Shown in pieces: positions 1 to 6,810 of a stretch of DNA of 44,312 nt (positions are counted from its first letter, which is position 1; each line of letters starts with the position of its first letter). Under the pieces are notes generated by a model. It had not been told where the DNA came from. It searched no databases and saw only the letters and a program-made list of their open reading frames with translations. The translations under genes and the position numbers were made by a program. Source of the DNA: Mesorhizobium sp. WSM3626 (GTDB taxonomy: Bacteria > Pseudomonadota > Alphaproteobacteria > Rhizobiales > Rhizobiaceae); contig NZ_AZUY01000002.1 in NCBI RefSeq assembly GCF_000513935.1, positions 71,204 to 115,515 on the forward strand, in the 5' to 3' direction.

Positions 1-327
1 GAAGCCGACCAGCATGAAGGGCTGCGTGTTGTAGACCGCGGTGGCGATCGAGATGGAGGCGCGTGAGAAGGCGCTGAACAGGAGCAGCCAGTTGATGACG
101 ATCGCCGCACCCCCAAGCGCCGCGAGGCCGATGATGCGCAACGACAGTCTGTTGCGCAACAATCCAAGCGAAGCACAGATGACGAGCAGCGTCAGCGCGC
201 CGAACGCGCAGCGCCAGAACACCACATCCATGATCGGCTGGCCGGACATGATGACGAACCATCCGATCGTTCCCAGGATCGCCATTGCGGCCGACATTTC
301 GACCGTGCCACGTACAGTATCGTTCAT
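1..327 (-). CDS. EamA/DMT-family transporter, 5' part only
   Basis: This is the N-terminal 109 codons of a gene that runs off the left edge of the window. The start is the ATG whose complement lies at 325-327, and the frame is open to base 1. The peptide alternates hydrophobic helices with short polar turns: MSAAMAILGTIGWFVIM, then VVFWRCAFGALTLLVICASL, then a third helix, with the motif VYNTQPF before the edge. That layout fits the first EamA repeat of drug/metabolite transporters, which are usually about 290-300 residues with ten helices. The substrate cannot be told. It is divergent from the Lrp/AsnC gene at 460, a common arrangement in which the regulator controls the exporter, so an amino-acid exporter is an inference only. 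Confidence 0.8.
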   Translation of the reverse strand, partial: MNDTVRGTVEMSAAMAILGTIGWFVIMSGQPIMDVVFWRCAFGALTLLVICASLGLLRNRLSLRIIGLAALGGAAIVINWLLLFSAFSRASISIATAVYNTQPFMLVGF

Positions 328-413
328 GATAAGCCTCTGAACCCGTTGAGGCGGCATAATCTCATGCGATGCCGAGGCTTTCCATCTGCAGGAAAAGGAG
401 ATATGAGGGCATT

Positions 414-430
414 GCCTAATTATCTTAGGC
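414..430. promoter_or_regulatory. inverted repeat between transporter and Lrp gene
   Basis: GCCTAA at 414-419 and TTAGGC at 425-430 form a perfect 6-bp inverted repeat around a 5-nt spacer. It lies 30 nt before the Lrp start and within the 132-bp divergent intergenic region. Position and symmetry suit an Lrp/AsnC operator, but Lrp sites are degenerate and no second copy was seen. Confidence 0.35.
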
Positions 431-459
431 TGGCACCTTGAAATCCGCGAGAAAAATAA

Positions 460-918
460 ATGCTGGATGACTTCGACCGAAATCTGCTGGAAATCCTGGT
501 CAGGGATGCGCGGACCTCGCTGAAGGATCTCGCGGCCCAGGTCGGGCTGTCGTCGCCGAGCATTTCGGAGCGGCTGCGGCGGCTCGAGGAGCGGGGCGTC
601 ATCCGGGCGTTCACCGTCGAGATCGATCCGCAGGCGCTCGGCTATACGCTGCAGGCGATCGTGCGGATCAAACCTTTGCCGGGCAAGCTGCACATCGTCC
701 AGAAACTGATCGAGGAGATTGCCGAGTTCGGCGAATGCGACAAGGTGACGGGCGATGACTGTTTCGTCGCCCGGCTGTACGTGCGCTCGATCGGCGACCT
801 CGACGGCATTCTCGACCGTATCGCCGACAAGGCCGAGACCAGCACCGCCATCATCAAGGCACAGCCGATTCGGCGACGGCCGCCGCCACTGGGGTTGCCG
901 TCGGGCTCACAGGCTTGA
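460..918 (+). CDS. Lrp/AsnC-family transcriptional regulator
   Basis: The product is 152 aa, the normal size for the family. An N-terminal winged helix-turn-helix occupies about residues 1-60, beginning LDDFDRNLLEILVRDARTS and including the recognition-helix region SSPSISERLRRLEERGVI. It is followed by an Lrp-type ligand-binding RAM domain (about 65-145), which normally senses an amino acid and drives dimer or octamer assembly. The C-terminal end is a short Arg/Pro-rich tail (IRRRPPPLGLPS). The gene is divergent from the EamA transporter at the window edge, and control of that transporter together with autoregulation is the likely role. The effector is unknown. Confidence 0.9.
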   Translation: MLDDFDRNLLEILVRDARTSLKDLAAQVGLSSPSISERLRRLEERGVIRAFTVEIDPQALGYTLQAIVRIKPLPGKLHIVQKLIEEIAEFGECDKVTGDDCFVARLYVRSIGDLDGILDRIADKAETSTAIIKAQPIRRRPPPLGLPSGSQA

Positions 919-1003
919 CACCCCGTCGCCATGGTGGAAAGGCGCGGCGAGTACACCAAATGTCAGTCTTCCGCCAGATGACCGTCCGAGGAGCGAGAAA
1001 AAC

Positions 1004-1732
1004 ATGGCGCAAAACATTTACGATCAGCCGGATTTCTTCGCGGGCTACAGCCAGCTTGGCCGCTCTGTCGAAGGCCTGGACGGCGCCGCCGAGTGGCCGG
1101 CGCTGCGTGCGATGCTACCTGACGTGGCAGGCCTCAGGATCGTCGACCTCGGCTGCGGCTTCGGCTGGTTTTGCCGCTGGGCGCACGAGCAGGGGGCGAG
1201 GCAAGTCCTTGGACTTGACCTGTCGGAGAAGATGCTTGCCCGTGCGAGAGCGGCCGGCCCGGACGCCGGCGTCACCTACGAGAGAGCCGACCTCGACCAG
1301 CTAAGCCTGCCGCAAGGCGGCTTCGATCTCGCCTACAGTTCGCTCGCCTTGCACTATGTCGAGGATATTGAGCGCCTGTTCAGGACCGTGCACCAGGCCC
1401 TGTCGCCCCGCGGCCATTTTGTCTTCTCGACGGAACATCCGATCTACATGGCCCCAACCAATCCGGGCTGGTCGATCGATGGGGAAGGGAAAAGGACCTG
1501 GCCTGTCGACCGGTATCTGGTGGAAGGGCCGCGCAAGACCGACTGGCTGGCCAAGGGGGTGGTCAAACATCACCGCACCATCGGCACAACGCTCAACACG
1601 CTGATCCGCACCGGTTTCACAATCGAGCATGTCGAGGAATTCCGTCCGACGGGCGCGCAGATCGCGGCCAGGCCGGATCTTGCGGAAGAGCTCGAGCGGC
1701 CGATGTTCCTGCTGGTTTCGGCGCGCCGATAA
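1004..1732 (+). CDS. class I SAM-dependent methyltransferase
   Basis: The product is 242 aa. The open frame extends upstream, but the ATG at 1004 was chosen because a purine-rich GAGGAGCGAG lies just before it and homologous proteins begin near this point (MAQNIYDQPDFF). The Rossmann SAM-binding motif I is IVDLGCGFGWF (about residue 46), followed by the acidic motif II LGLDLSEKML and motif IV FDLAYSSLALHYV. This is the Methyltransf_11/UbiE-like fold. The substrate is not identifiable; the C-terminal half (STEHPIYMAP, then VKHHRTIGTTLN) resembles small-molecule methyltransferases. It follows the Lrp gene on the same strand after 85 nt. Confidence 0.85.
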   Translation: MAQNIYDQPDFFAGYSQLGRSVEGLDGAAEWPALRAMLPDVAGLRIVDLGCGFGWFCRWAHEQGARQVLGLDLSEKMLARARAAGPDAGVTYERADLDQLSLPQGGFDLAYSSLALHYVEDIERLFRTVHQALSPRGHFVFSTEHPIYMAPTNPGWSIDGEGKRTWPVDRYLVEGPRKTDWLAKGVVKHHRTIGTTLNTLIRTGFTIEHVEEFRPTGAQIAARPDLAEELERPMFLLVSARR

Positions 1733-1849
1733 GGGTTCGAAGCCCGTTGGCCCGATATGTCGCGGCCAGCCCATATTTGCAGTCGCCGAGCCGGCGATTC
1801 CAGGCTATTCAGACGTTGATCCGCTTTCCCTCCAGACCAGCCCCTCCCC

Positions 1850-2620
1850 ATGTCAGGCCTGCTTCTCGATCCGTGGTTCTACGCGGCCGCCGTCCCGGCG
1901 GTCATTCTGGTCGGCCTGTCCAAGGGTGGTTTTGGCGGCGCCGTCGGCTTTGTCGGCGTGCCGCTGATGGCGCTGACCATGCCGCCGGTGCAGGCGGCCG
2001 CCATCCTGCTGCCAATCCTGTGCCTGATGGACATCGTCTCGGTGTGGACATGGTGGGGCGTCTATAACAGAAAGATGCTGGCCGACATGATGCCGGGCGC
2101 CATCATCGGCATCGGGCTTGGCTGGCTGACGGCAGCACTCGTCACCGAGGAAGCGGTGCGGCTCATCGTCGGCGCCGTCGCCATCATCTTCGTCCTGCGC
2201 TGGCTTTACCTGCAATTTCGTCATGGTTCCGACCATGCGGCCGCACCCAATCGCGTGGCCGCGGCCATATGGGGCACGGTCGCAGGCTTCACCAGCTTCG
2301 TCGCCCATGTCGGCGGCCCGCCCTTCCAAGTCTATGCCTTGCCGATCCGACTCGACCCCAAGGTGCTGTCGGGCACAGCAGCGATCTTCTTTGCCGCCAC
2401 CAACGCGCTGAAGCTCATTCCCTATTTCGCGCTCGGCCAGTTCGACACCGCCAATCTGACGGCGTCGGCGGTGCTGATGCCGCTGGCGCCGTTGTCGACC
2501 ATCGCCGGTGCGTGGCTGGTGCGGCGCATGCGGCCGGAGGTTTTTTATCCCTTCACCTATGCGACCGTGGCGGTCGTGGCTGTGAAGCTTCTGTGGGACG
2601 GGATTGCCGGCTTGATGTAG
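1850..2620 (+). CDS. TSUP-family permease (TauE/SafE type)
   Basis: The product is 256 aa with about eight hydrophobic segments. The family signature is in the first loop: VGLSKGGFGGAVGF near residue 22, followed by VPLMALTMPP. A second glycine-rich turn before TSFVAHVGGPPFQVYALP (about residue 145) marks the second half of the TauE/SafE (PF01925) fold. Members export or import sulfite, sulfoacetate or other organosulfur anions, and the substrate here is unknown. The start lacks a convincing ribosome binding site (CCCCTCCCC precedes the ATG), so initiation is the least certain part. It converges with the DUF2269 gene. Confidence 0.88.
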   Translation: MSGLLLDPWFYAAAVPAVILVGLSKGGFGGAVGFVGVPLMALTMPPVQAAAILLPILCLMDIVSVWTWWGVYNRKMLADMMPGAIIGIGLGWLTAALVTEEAVRLIVGAVAIIFVLRWLYLQFRHGSDHAAAPNRVAAAIWGTVAGFTSFVAHVGGPPFQVYALPIRLDPKVLSGTAAIFFAATNALKLIPYFALGQFDTANLTASAVLMPLAPLSTIAGAWLVRRMRPEVFYPFTYATVAVVAVKLLWDGIAGLM

Positions 2621-2650
2621 ACCAGCGCCCCTTCAGGTGATCCGCTCTGG

Positions 2651-3202
2651 TCAGGCGGCGTTGGGCACCATGCGCCGTGTCCGGCCGAGCGCCATTGTGG
2701 CGCCGGCGGCAAGAACCACAACCATGCCGGCGAGAATGGCGACGTCGTGCAGGGTCGGCTTCAGCACCATGTCGGTGACGATGACCAGCATGACCGCATA
2801 ATCGAAGCGCGCCGCCCGCAGGATGCGCTGGCCGTAGGCAAGTGCCGCGGGCGTCACGCCGTCCCTGGCGATCATCGCGCTCATGTGGTCGGCTGTCGGC
2901 TTGAAAACGAACATGCCGATGCAGAAGGTCGTGGCGTAGCCGGCAAGGCCGATCAGGATCCAGAGATCGGAGAAGCCGACCCAGAATGAGCACATGATCA
3001 AGCCGAAGGCCAATGTCAGCATCGACATCGGCGCGAAGAAGCGGTTGCCCAGCTCGCCGGTGGCGCGCATCGCCTGCAGCGTTCCCTGAATGTTGCCGGC
3101 ACGATCCGCCAGGGTCGCCAGCACCATCAGCGTGAAGCCGCCACCGACCCAAAGCATCGCCGAAACGATGTGCAGCAATTTGACGATGGAATACCAATCC
3201 AT
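2651..3202 (-). CDS. DUF2269 integral membrane protein
   Basis: The product is 183 aa from the ATG complementary to 3200-3202, which has GGGAG six bases before it. A further upstream in-frame ATG exists but lacks that site. Four to five transmembrane segments are visible. The first carries IVKLLHIVSAMLWVGGGF, with the invariant-looking His and Gly cluster typical of the DUF2269 / CopD-like membrane families. Other helices include LWILIGLAGYATTFCIGMFV and DVAILAGMVVVLAAGATMAL. No function is established for the family. It stands alone, convergent with the TSUP permease. Confidence 0.75.
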   Translation of the reverse strand: MDWYSIVKLLHIVSAMLWVGGGFTLMVLATLADRAGNIQGTLQAMRATGELGNRFFAPMSMLTLAFGLIMCSFWVGFSDLWILIGLAGYATTFCIGMFVFKPTADHMSAMIARDGVTPAALAYGQRILRAARFDYAVMLVIVTDMVLKPTLHDVAILAGMVVVLAAGATMALGRTRRMVPNAA

Positions 3203-3524
3203 GACTTTCTCCCGATGTCCAATGGTTGACGGCGAGGCGGCCATTGCCCGCTCGCCGATCAGATGCCGCAGCGTTTAGCGCCGCGGCTGTTTCCGAACGA
3301 TGTCGTGGAAAAGCCGGCTGTGTTTCAGACTGCCGGCTAACGAAAGCAGCGACTAATATGATGAACGCACCGCCCGATTTTCTGCTATGCCGGGAGCGTC
3401 GGGGCGCGACATCGTCCGGAAACAGTGCCGATGCTAGTGCCGACGCCGGAAATCCGGCGGCGACAGCGCTTGCCTGACGATCAACTCATTCCCAGCTTGG
3501 GAAAAGGCAATTCGGGGGACTGAT

Positions 3525-3905
3525 ATGCAAGGGACAGCACGGAATTTCTTCACGCTGGCGATCATCTATGCGGTGTGCGGCATGGCACTCGGCATCCACA
3601 TGGCCATCAGCGAAGATCACGGCCAGATGCCGACCCACGCCCACACAATGGTGGCGGGCTGGCTGATGTCGGCGGTCTTCGCGTTCTTTTACCACCTGTT
3701 TCCGGCTGCCGGGCAAAAGACGCTGGCCTTGGTCCATTTCTGGCTGACGGCAATCAGCGGCATCGGGCTCATGATCGGCCTTTATATACTGCTTGCCGGA
3801 AATCCGGGGATCGAGCCGTTGCTGGGGATATCCTCGATCGGCTTCTACGCAGGCATTCTGCTGTTCGCCTTCATTGCCTTGCCGGTGGTGTGGAAAAAGG
3901 CCTGA
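3525..3905 (+). CDS. small His-rich membrane protein, heme-copper-oxidase-I-like
   Basis: The product is 126 aa with four predicted helices: about 9-29, 43-62, 68-90 and 100-123. GGGGGA lies about seven bases before the start. Histidines cluster at the ends of helices one and two (GIHMAISEDH, MPTHAHTMVAGW) with another in AFFYHLFP and one in ALVHFW. The HAHxxxxGW and YHLFP patterns recall heme-ligating helices of cytochrome oxidase subunit I, especially the cbb3 type, but the protein has only four helices and no copper or catalytic apparatus. A small heme-binding or quinone-linked protein is a guess. It is monocistronic. Confidence 0.6.
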   Translation: MQGTARNFFTLAIIYAVCGMALGIHMAISEDHGQMPTHAHTMVAGWLMSAVFAFFYHLFPAAGQKTLALVHFWLTAISGIGLMIGLYILLAGNPGIEPLLGISSIGFYAGILLFAFIALPVVWKKA

Positions 3906-3984
3906 GGGAAGGTTGAAACCGGCCTGTGCGGCTGTGCTGTTACGGCACAGGAGCACGGTGTCGGGTTAAAAAATATCAGGGATG

Positions 3985-3999
3985 TTAAGGGTTCATTAA
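3985..3999 (+). promoter_or_regulatory. CtrA box (TTAA-N7-TTAA) before sRNA candidate
   Basis: TTAAGGGTTCATTAA is a perfect match to the two half sites and 7-nt spacing of the CtrA recognition sequence known from Caulobacter and rhizobia. A -10-like TACTAT lies at 4014-4019, so the box overlaps where the -35 element would be. This is the usual position for CtrA activation. Confidence 0.6.
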
Positions 4000-4013
4000 G
4001 CTTTACAGGCGTT

Positions 4014-4019
4014 TACTAT
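4014..4019 (+). promoter_or_regulatory. -10 element of predicted CtrA-dependent promoter
   Basis: TACTAT lies 14 nt after the CtrA box, with no good -35 hexamer at 17-nt spacing (GTTCAT). A poor -35 is expected for an activator-dependent promoter. Transcription would begin near 4026. Confidence 0.4.
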
Positions 4020-4025
4020 GTCCAT

Positions 4026-4121
4026 CCAGTGATCTGGATTCTTACCGAGTGGTTGGAGCCACTTTGTTTGACGCCTCCCTGTTAAACTCCTGAGAGCCGC
4101 CTTATCCGCGGCTCTTTTTTT
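4026..4121 (+). ncRNA. candidate trans-acting small RNA, about 96 nt
   Basis: No protein gene covers this stretch, which lies between a CtrA-box promoter and an intrinsic terminator. Four consecutive hairpins can be drawn. The first is TCCAG/CTGGA (4025-4029 with 4034-4038). The second is AGTGG/CCACT (4048-4052 with 4059-4063). The third is GTTTGAC/GTTAAAC (4066-4072 with 4081-4087, one G-U pair). The fourth is the terminator stem. The third loop, 4073-4080, reads GCCTCCCT, an exposed anti-Shine-Dalgarno sequence of the kind rhizobial trans-acting sRNAs use to block ribosome binding sites. A CcrM site (GATTC, 4037-4041) lies inside the first hairpin. The 5' end is inferred. It could belong to an already named alphaproteobacterial sRNA family. 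Confidence 0.55.
4093..4121 (+). terminator. strong intrinsic terminator
   Basis: A perfect 8-bp stem AGAGCCGC/GCGGCTCT with a 7-nt loop is followed by an unbroken run of T to 4121. The nearest upstream gene ended nearly 190 nt earlier, which argues that a separate short transcript ends here. Confidence 0.85.
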
Positions 4122-4159
4122 GTCCGCATTCCGGCGGCATTCCGCGCGGCCGTTCCCCG

Positions 4160-4174
4160 TTAACCTTCTGTTAA
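4160..4174 (+). promoter_or_regulatory. CtrA box upstream of rcdA
   Basis: TTAACCTTCTGTTAA has perfect TTAA half sites and an exact 7-nt spacer. It lies 115 nt before the rcdA start codon. A -10-like TTATATAG follows at about 4222-4229, and a CcrM methylation site (GAATC) lies at 4256-4260. Confidence 0.6.
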
Positions 4175-4289
4175 ACATGTGCTTGCCTTCACCCCGGACG
4201 AAGCGCATTTTCAAGCTTCAGTTATATAGGGTCCCGGGTGTATCGGCAGAGAGCCGAATCGGCCGGTTGCGAGTGCAGGGGCGTTATCA

Positions 4290-4823
4290 ATGAACGAGCC
4301 TTCGAAGGGCATTGCGAAAACCGTGAAGCTGGCGGAGCGCCGGGTTTTTTCGCACTCCTTCAAACCGCTTTACCAGGAAGGCATGGGGCTGGTCGAACAG
4401 GCGGCGGAGTATCTCGACGGCAAGGGCCGGGCCGAGGCCAAGAAACTATCGCGGCTGGCGGCCACGCTCTACGCGGCCGAATCGATGCGACTGACCACCA
4501 GGCTGATGCAGGTTGCCTCGTGGCTGCTTTTGCAGCGCGCGGCGAATTCCGGCGAGATGACCCGCGACCAGGTCGCCTCGGAAAAGTCCAAGGTGCGCCT
4601 CGACACCGCTTCCGCCCATGACGAAGCGGCCGGCTGGGCCGAACTGCCGAACGATTTCCTCGACCTCGTCAACCGATCGCTGCGCCTGCAGGCATTGGTG
4701 CGCCGCATGGATGAAGAGATCTACGGCGCCGGTGCGGTGGTCGACATGCAGCCCGTGGCCCGCCGGCCCAATCCGGTTTCGGACCAGATCAGCCTGCTCA
4801 ACACGGCGTTCGCCCGCAATTAA
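4290..4823 (+). CDS. rcdA: RcdA-type (DUF1465) cell-cycle protein
   Basis: The product is 177 aa, close to the roughly 170 aa of Caulobacter RcdA. It is largely helical without a signal or membrane segment. Characteristic stretches are VFSHSFKPLYQEGMGLVEQ near the N terminus, RLAATLYAAESMRLTTRLMQ in the middle and LQALVRRMDEEIYG near the end, matching DUF1465 (PF07323). In Caulobacter RcdA is an adaptor that helps ClpXP degrade the master regulator CtrA and other substrates, and its gene is itself activated by CtrA. The CtrA box upstream fits that feedback. The last 30 residues are a disordered-looking tail, as in the family. It precedes ruvC by 90 nt. Confidence 0.8.
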   Translation: MNEPSKGIAKTVKLAERRVFSHSFKPLYQEGMGLVEQAAEYLDGKGRAEAKKLSRLAATLYAAESMRLTTRLMQVASWLLLQRAANSGEMTRDQVASEKSKVRLDTASAHDEAAGWAELPNDFLDLVNRSLRLQALVRRMDEEIYGAGAVVDMQPVARRPNPVSDQISLLNTAFARN

Positions 4824-4913
4824 GCGATTTCGCAATCGCCCCCTTGGCAAGGGTCGTTTCTGGTTTGTTCACATTTCGCTGGCATCGCTGTCCGCCGGGG
4901 GTAAAGTCACCGG

Positions 4914-5426
4914 ATGGGGGACGCGATTCGCATCATCGGTATCGATCCGGGGCTCAGGCGCACCGGCTGGGGCATTGTCGAGAGCCTCGGCAATTCCTTG
5001 CGTTTTGTCGCTTCGGGCACCGTGCGCTCCGAGGACAAGGCAGCGCTGGCGACGCGGCTCTGCCAATTGCATGATGGGCTTGCCGAAGTCCTGCATCAGG
5101 CCATGCCGCATGAGGCCGCCGTCGAACAGACCTTCGTCAACAAGGACGCCGTTGCGACGCTGAAGCTCGGCCAGGCGCGCGGCATTGCCATGCTGGTCCC
5201 GGCGCGGGCGGGCCTCGTCGTCGCCGAATATGCGCCCAATGCGGTGAAGAAGGCGGTGATCGGCGTCGGCCACGGTGACAAGAAGCAGATCCACATGATG
5301 GTGAAGGTGCTGCTGCCGAAGGCGATCTTCGACACCGAACACGCCGCCGACGCGCTGGCCATCGCGATTTGCCACGCGCATCACCGGCAGAGTGCGGCCT
5401 ATCGGCTGGCGGTATTGGCATCATGA
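4914..5426 (+). CDS. ruvC: Holliday junction resolvase RuvC
   Basis: The product is 170 aa, standard for RuvC. It begins with the RNase-H-like strand [12 protein letters not shown] carrying catalytic Asp11. Glu71 follows in [10 protein letters not shown], and the C-terminal [17 protein letters not shown] supplies His143 and Asp146, so the four metal-binding positions are present. The DNA-recognition stretch [16 protein letters not shown] is also intact. The dimer cuts four-way junctions exposed by RuvAB during recombination repair. It starts the ruvC-ruvA-ruvB group, with ruvA 13 nt downstream. Confidence 0.97.
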   Translation: MGDAIRIIGIDPGLRRTGWGIVESLGNSLRFVASGTVRSEDKAALATRLCQLHDGLAEVLHQAMPHEAAVEQTFVNKDAVATLKLGQARGIAMLVPARAGLVVAEYAPNAVKKAVIGVGHGDKKQIHMMVKVLLPKAIFDTEHAADALAIAICHAHHRQSAAYRLAVLAS

Positions 5427-5439
5427 GAGGCTGTTGGGG

Positions 5440-6060
5440 ATGATCGGCAAGCTCAAGGGCACGCTCGACGAGGTCGATGAAGACCATTGTCTCGTCGATA
5501 TCCACGGCGTCGGCTATGTCGCCTATTGCTCGACCCGCACGCTGGCGGCACTGCCTTCGCCCGGCGAAGCGGTGGTGCTGTTCATCGAGACCTATGTGCG
5601 CGAGGACATGCTGCGGCTCTATGGTTTCCAGTCGCAGCTCGAGCGCGAATGGTTTCGGTTGCTGATGAACAACGTGCCGGGTGTCGGCGCCAAGGTGGCG
5701 CTGGCCATCCTGTCGACGCTGGCGCCGGCCGACCTCGCCAATGCCATTGCACTGCGCGACATCGCCATGGTTTCCCGCGCCCCTGGCGTCGGCAAGAAGG
5801 TGGCCGAGCGCATCGTCACCGAATTGAAGGCCAAGGCACCTGCCTATGCAGGCACCGCCACCGGCACCATTGGGCTCAAGCAGGAACTCGGCGAAGGCGT
5901 GGCGCCGGCGCCGATCACCGACGCGGTCTCGGCCCTGGTCAACCTCGGCTATTCGCGTGACACCGCCGCCAATGCGGTGTCGGCGGCGCTGAAGACGGCG
6001 GGCGAGGGCGCCGATGCGTCGAAACTCATCCGCTTCGGGCTGAGGGAACTGGCGCGGTGA
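5440..6060 (+). CDS. ruvA: Holliday junction branch-migration protein RuvA
   Basis: The product is 206 aa from the ATG at 5440 ([11 protein letters not shown]), which is where RuvA proteins start; the frame is open further upstream inside ruvC but that part is unlike the family. Domain I is the OB fold (1-65). Domain II carries two helix-hairpin-helix motifs ([15 protein letters not shown] and [18 protein letters not shown]). The C-terminal domain III, which contacts RuvB, spans about 155-206 ([18 protein letters not shown]). It binds the junction as a tetramer and loads RuvB. Normally ruvB follows directly; here a toxin-antitoxin pair separates them. Confidence 0.97.
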   Translation: MIGKLKGTLDEVDEDHCLVDIHGVGYVAYCSTRTLAALPSPGEAVVLFIETYVREDMLRLYGFQSQLEREWFRLLMNNVPGVGAKVALAILSTLAPADLANAIALRDIAMVSRAPGVGKKVAERIVTELKAKAPAYAGTATGTIGLKQELGEGVAPAPITDAVSALVNLGYSRDTAANAVSAALKTAGEGADASKLIRFGLRELAR

Positions 6061-6070
6061 TCGCTTGAAA

Positions 6071-6098
6071 ACAAAATTCCAACTACAATATGTTTTGT
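6071..6098. promoter_or_regulatory. AT-rich inverted repeat, likely antitoxin operator
   Basis: ACAAAA (6071-6076) and TTTTGT (6093-6098) flank 16 nt in a strikingly AT-rich 64-bp gap between ruvA and the antitoxin gene. TTGAAA (6065-6070) and TACAAT (6084-6089) are nearby but spaced too closely (13 nt) for a standard promoter. Antitoxins of this type usually repress their own promoter. Confidence 0.35.
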
Positions 6099-6124
6099 AA
6101 GTAATTTATTCGAAAGTAAGAAAA

Positions 6125-6409
6125 ATGGGCGCCTACGCAAGCCTGACATCAAAAGGCCAGCTTACCATCCCAAAGGACGTCAGGGATGCGCTGTCGCTCA
6201 AGGCGGGTGACATGATCGCCTGGACGGTAGTGGATGGCTACTTGATCGGAACGCCGCGCAATCTCGACTTTGCTGACCTCGCCGGATTCCTGGGAGATCC
6301 GCCCGACGGTCCGGCTTCACTCGAGGAAATCGATGCCGCGGTTCGGGACGCTGTTGGACGGCATGTTGTCGGGGACGCGCCGAAGGGCGGGCATGAGGGC
6401 GACGCGTGA
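6125..6409 (+). CDS. AbrB/MazE-fold antitoxin
   Basis: The product is 94 aa. The N-terminal 45 residues form a swapped-hairpin AbrB/SpoVT DNA-binding domain: ASLTSKGQLTIPKDVRDALS, then LKAGDMIAWTVVDGYLIGTP. The acidic C-terminal half (DFADLAGFLGDPPDGPASLEE) would wrap around and inhibit the toxin. Its stop TGA overlaps the GTG start of the PIN gene (GTGA, 6406-6409), so the pair is translationally coupled. It lies between ruvA and ruvB, where most bacteria have no gene, and its upstream DNA is far more AT-rich than its surroundings, which suggests insertion by transfer. Confidence 0.85.
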   Translation: MGAYASLTSKGQLTIPKDVRDALSLKAGDMIAWTVVDGYLIGTPRNLDFADLAGFLGDPPDGPASLEEIDAAVRDAVGRHVVGDAPKGGHEGDA

Positions 6410-6810
6410 CGTCGATAGGCATCGATACGAACGTTCTGCTTCGAATGGTGCTGAACGATGATGCCGAGCAAAGGGCAAAAGCCTTGGCTTTCGGCAAAGG
6501 CCTTAGTGAGGATACCCCAGGCTTTGTCAGCCTGATCGTCCTGGTCGAGTTCAGTTGGTCGCTGATTTCTCGTTACAGGATGTCCAGGGAACAAGTCCTG
6601 GCGGCAATCCAAAGACTGCTGAAAATCAGAACGTTGGTTTTCGAGGATTTCGATGCCATCGTGATCGCGCTCGAAAGGTCCAACATACCGCAAGTTGACT
6701 TTGCCGATGCGCTAATCGCCGAGCACAACCGAAATGTGGGTTGTTCCCACACGGTCACTTTCGATCAGCGGGCTGCAAGGTCCATTGCAAGCATGGAATT
6801 GCGGGCATGA
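6406..6810 (+). CDS. PIN-domain toxin (VapC type)
   Basis: The product is 134 aa starting at GTG 6406. The PIN nuclease acidic residues are visible: Asp7 in [10 protein letters not shown], Glu48 in LVEFSW, Asp98 and Asp101 in [12 protein letters not shown], and Asp120 in TVTFDQRAA. Such proteins cleave RNA, often tRNA or rRNA, when freed from the antitoxin. Start and antitoxin stop overlap by 4 nt. Its own stop TGA overlaps the ATG of ruvB (ATGA, 6807-6810), so ruvB translation probably depends on ribosomes finishing this toxin. Nothing suggests it is broken. Confidence 0.88.
   Translation: MTSIGIDTNVLLRMVLNDDAEQRAKALAFGKGLSEDTPGFVSLIVLVEFSWSLISRYRMSREQVLAAIQRLLKIRTLVFEDFDAIVIALERSNIPQVDFADALIAEHNRNVGCSHTVTFDQRAARSIASMELRA

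Noticed and set aside
2622..2655. GACCAG/CTGGTC hairpin between the convergent TSUP and DUF2269 genes as a terminator
   Set aside because: Six base pairs with a long loop and no T-run on either strand.
6065..6089. TTGAAA ... TACAAT as antitoxin promoter
   Set aside because: Spacing is 13 nt, too short for a housekeeping promoter. It is mentioned only as context for the operator.
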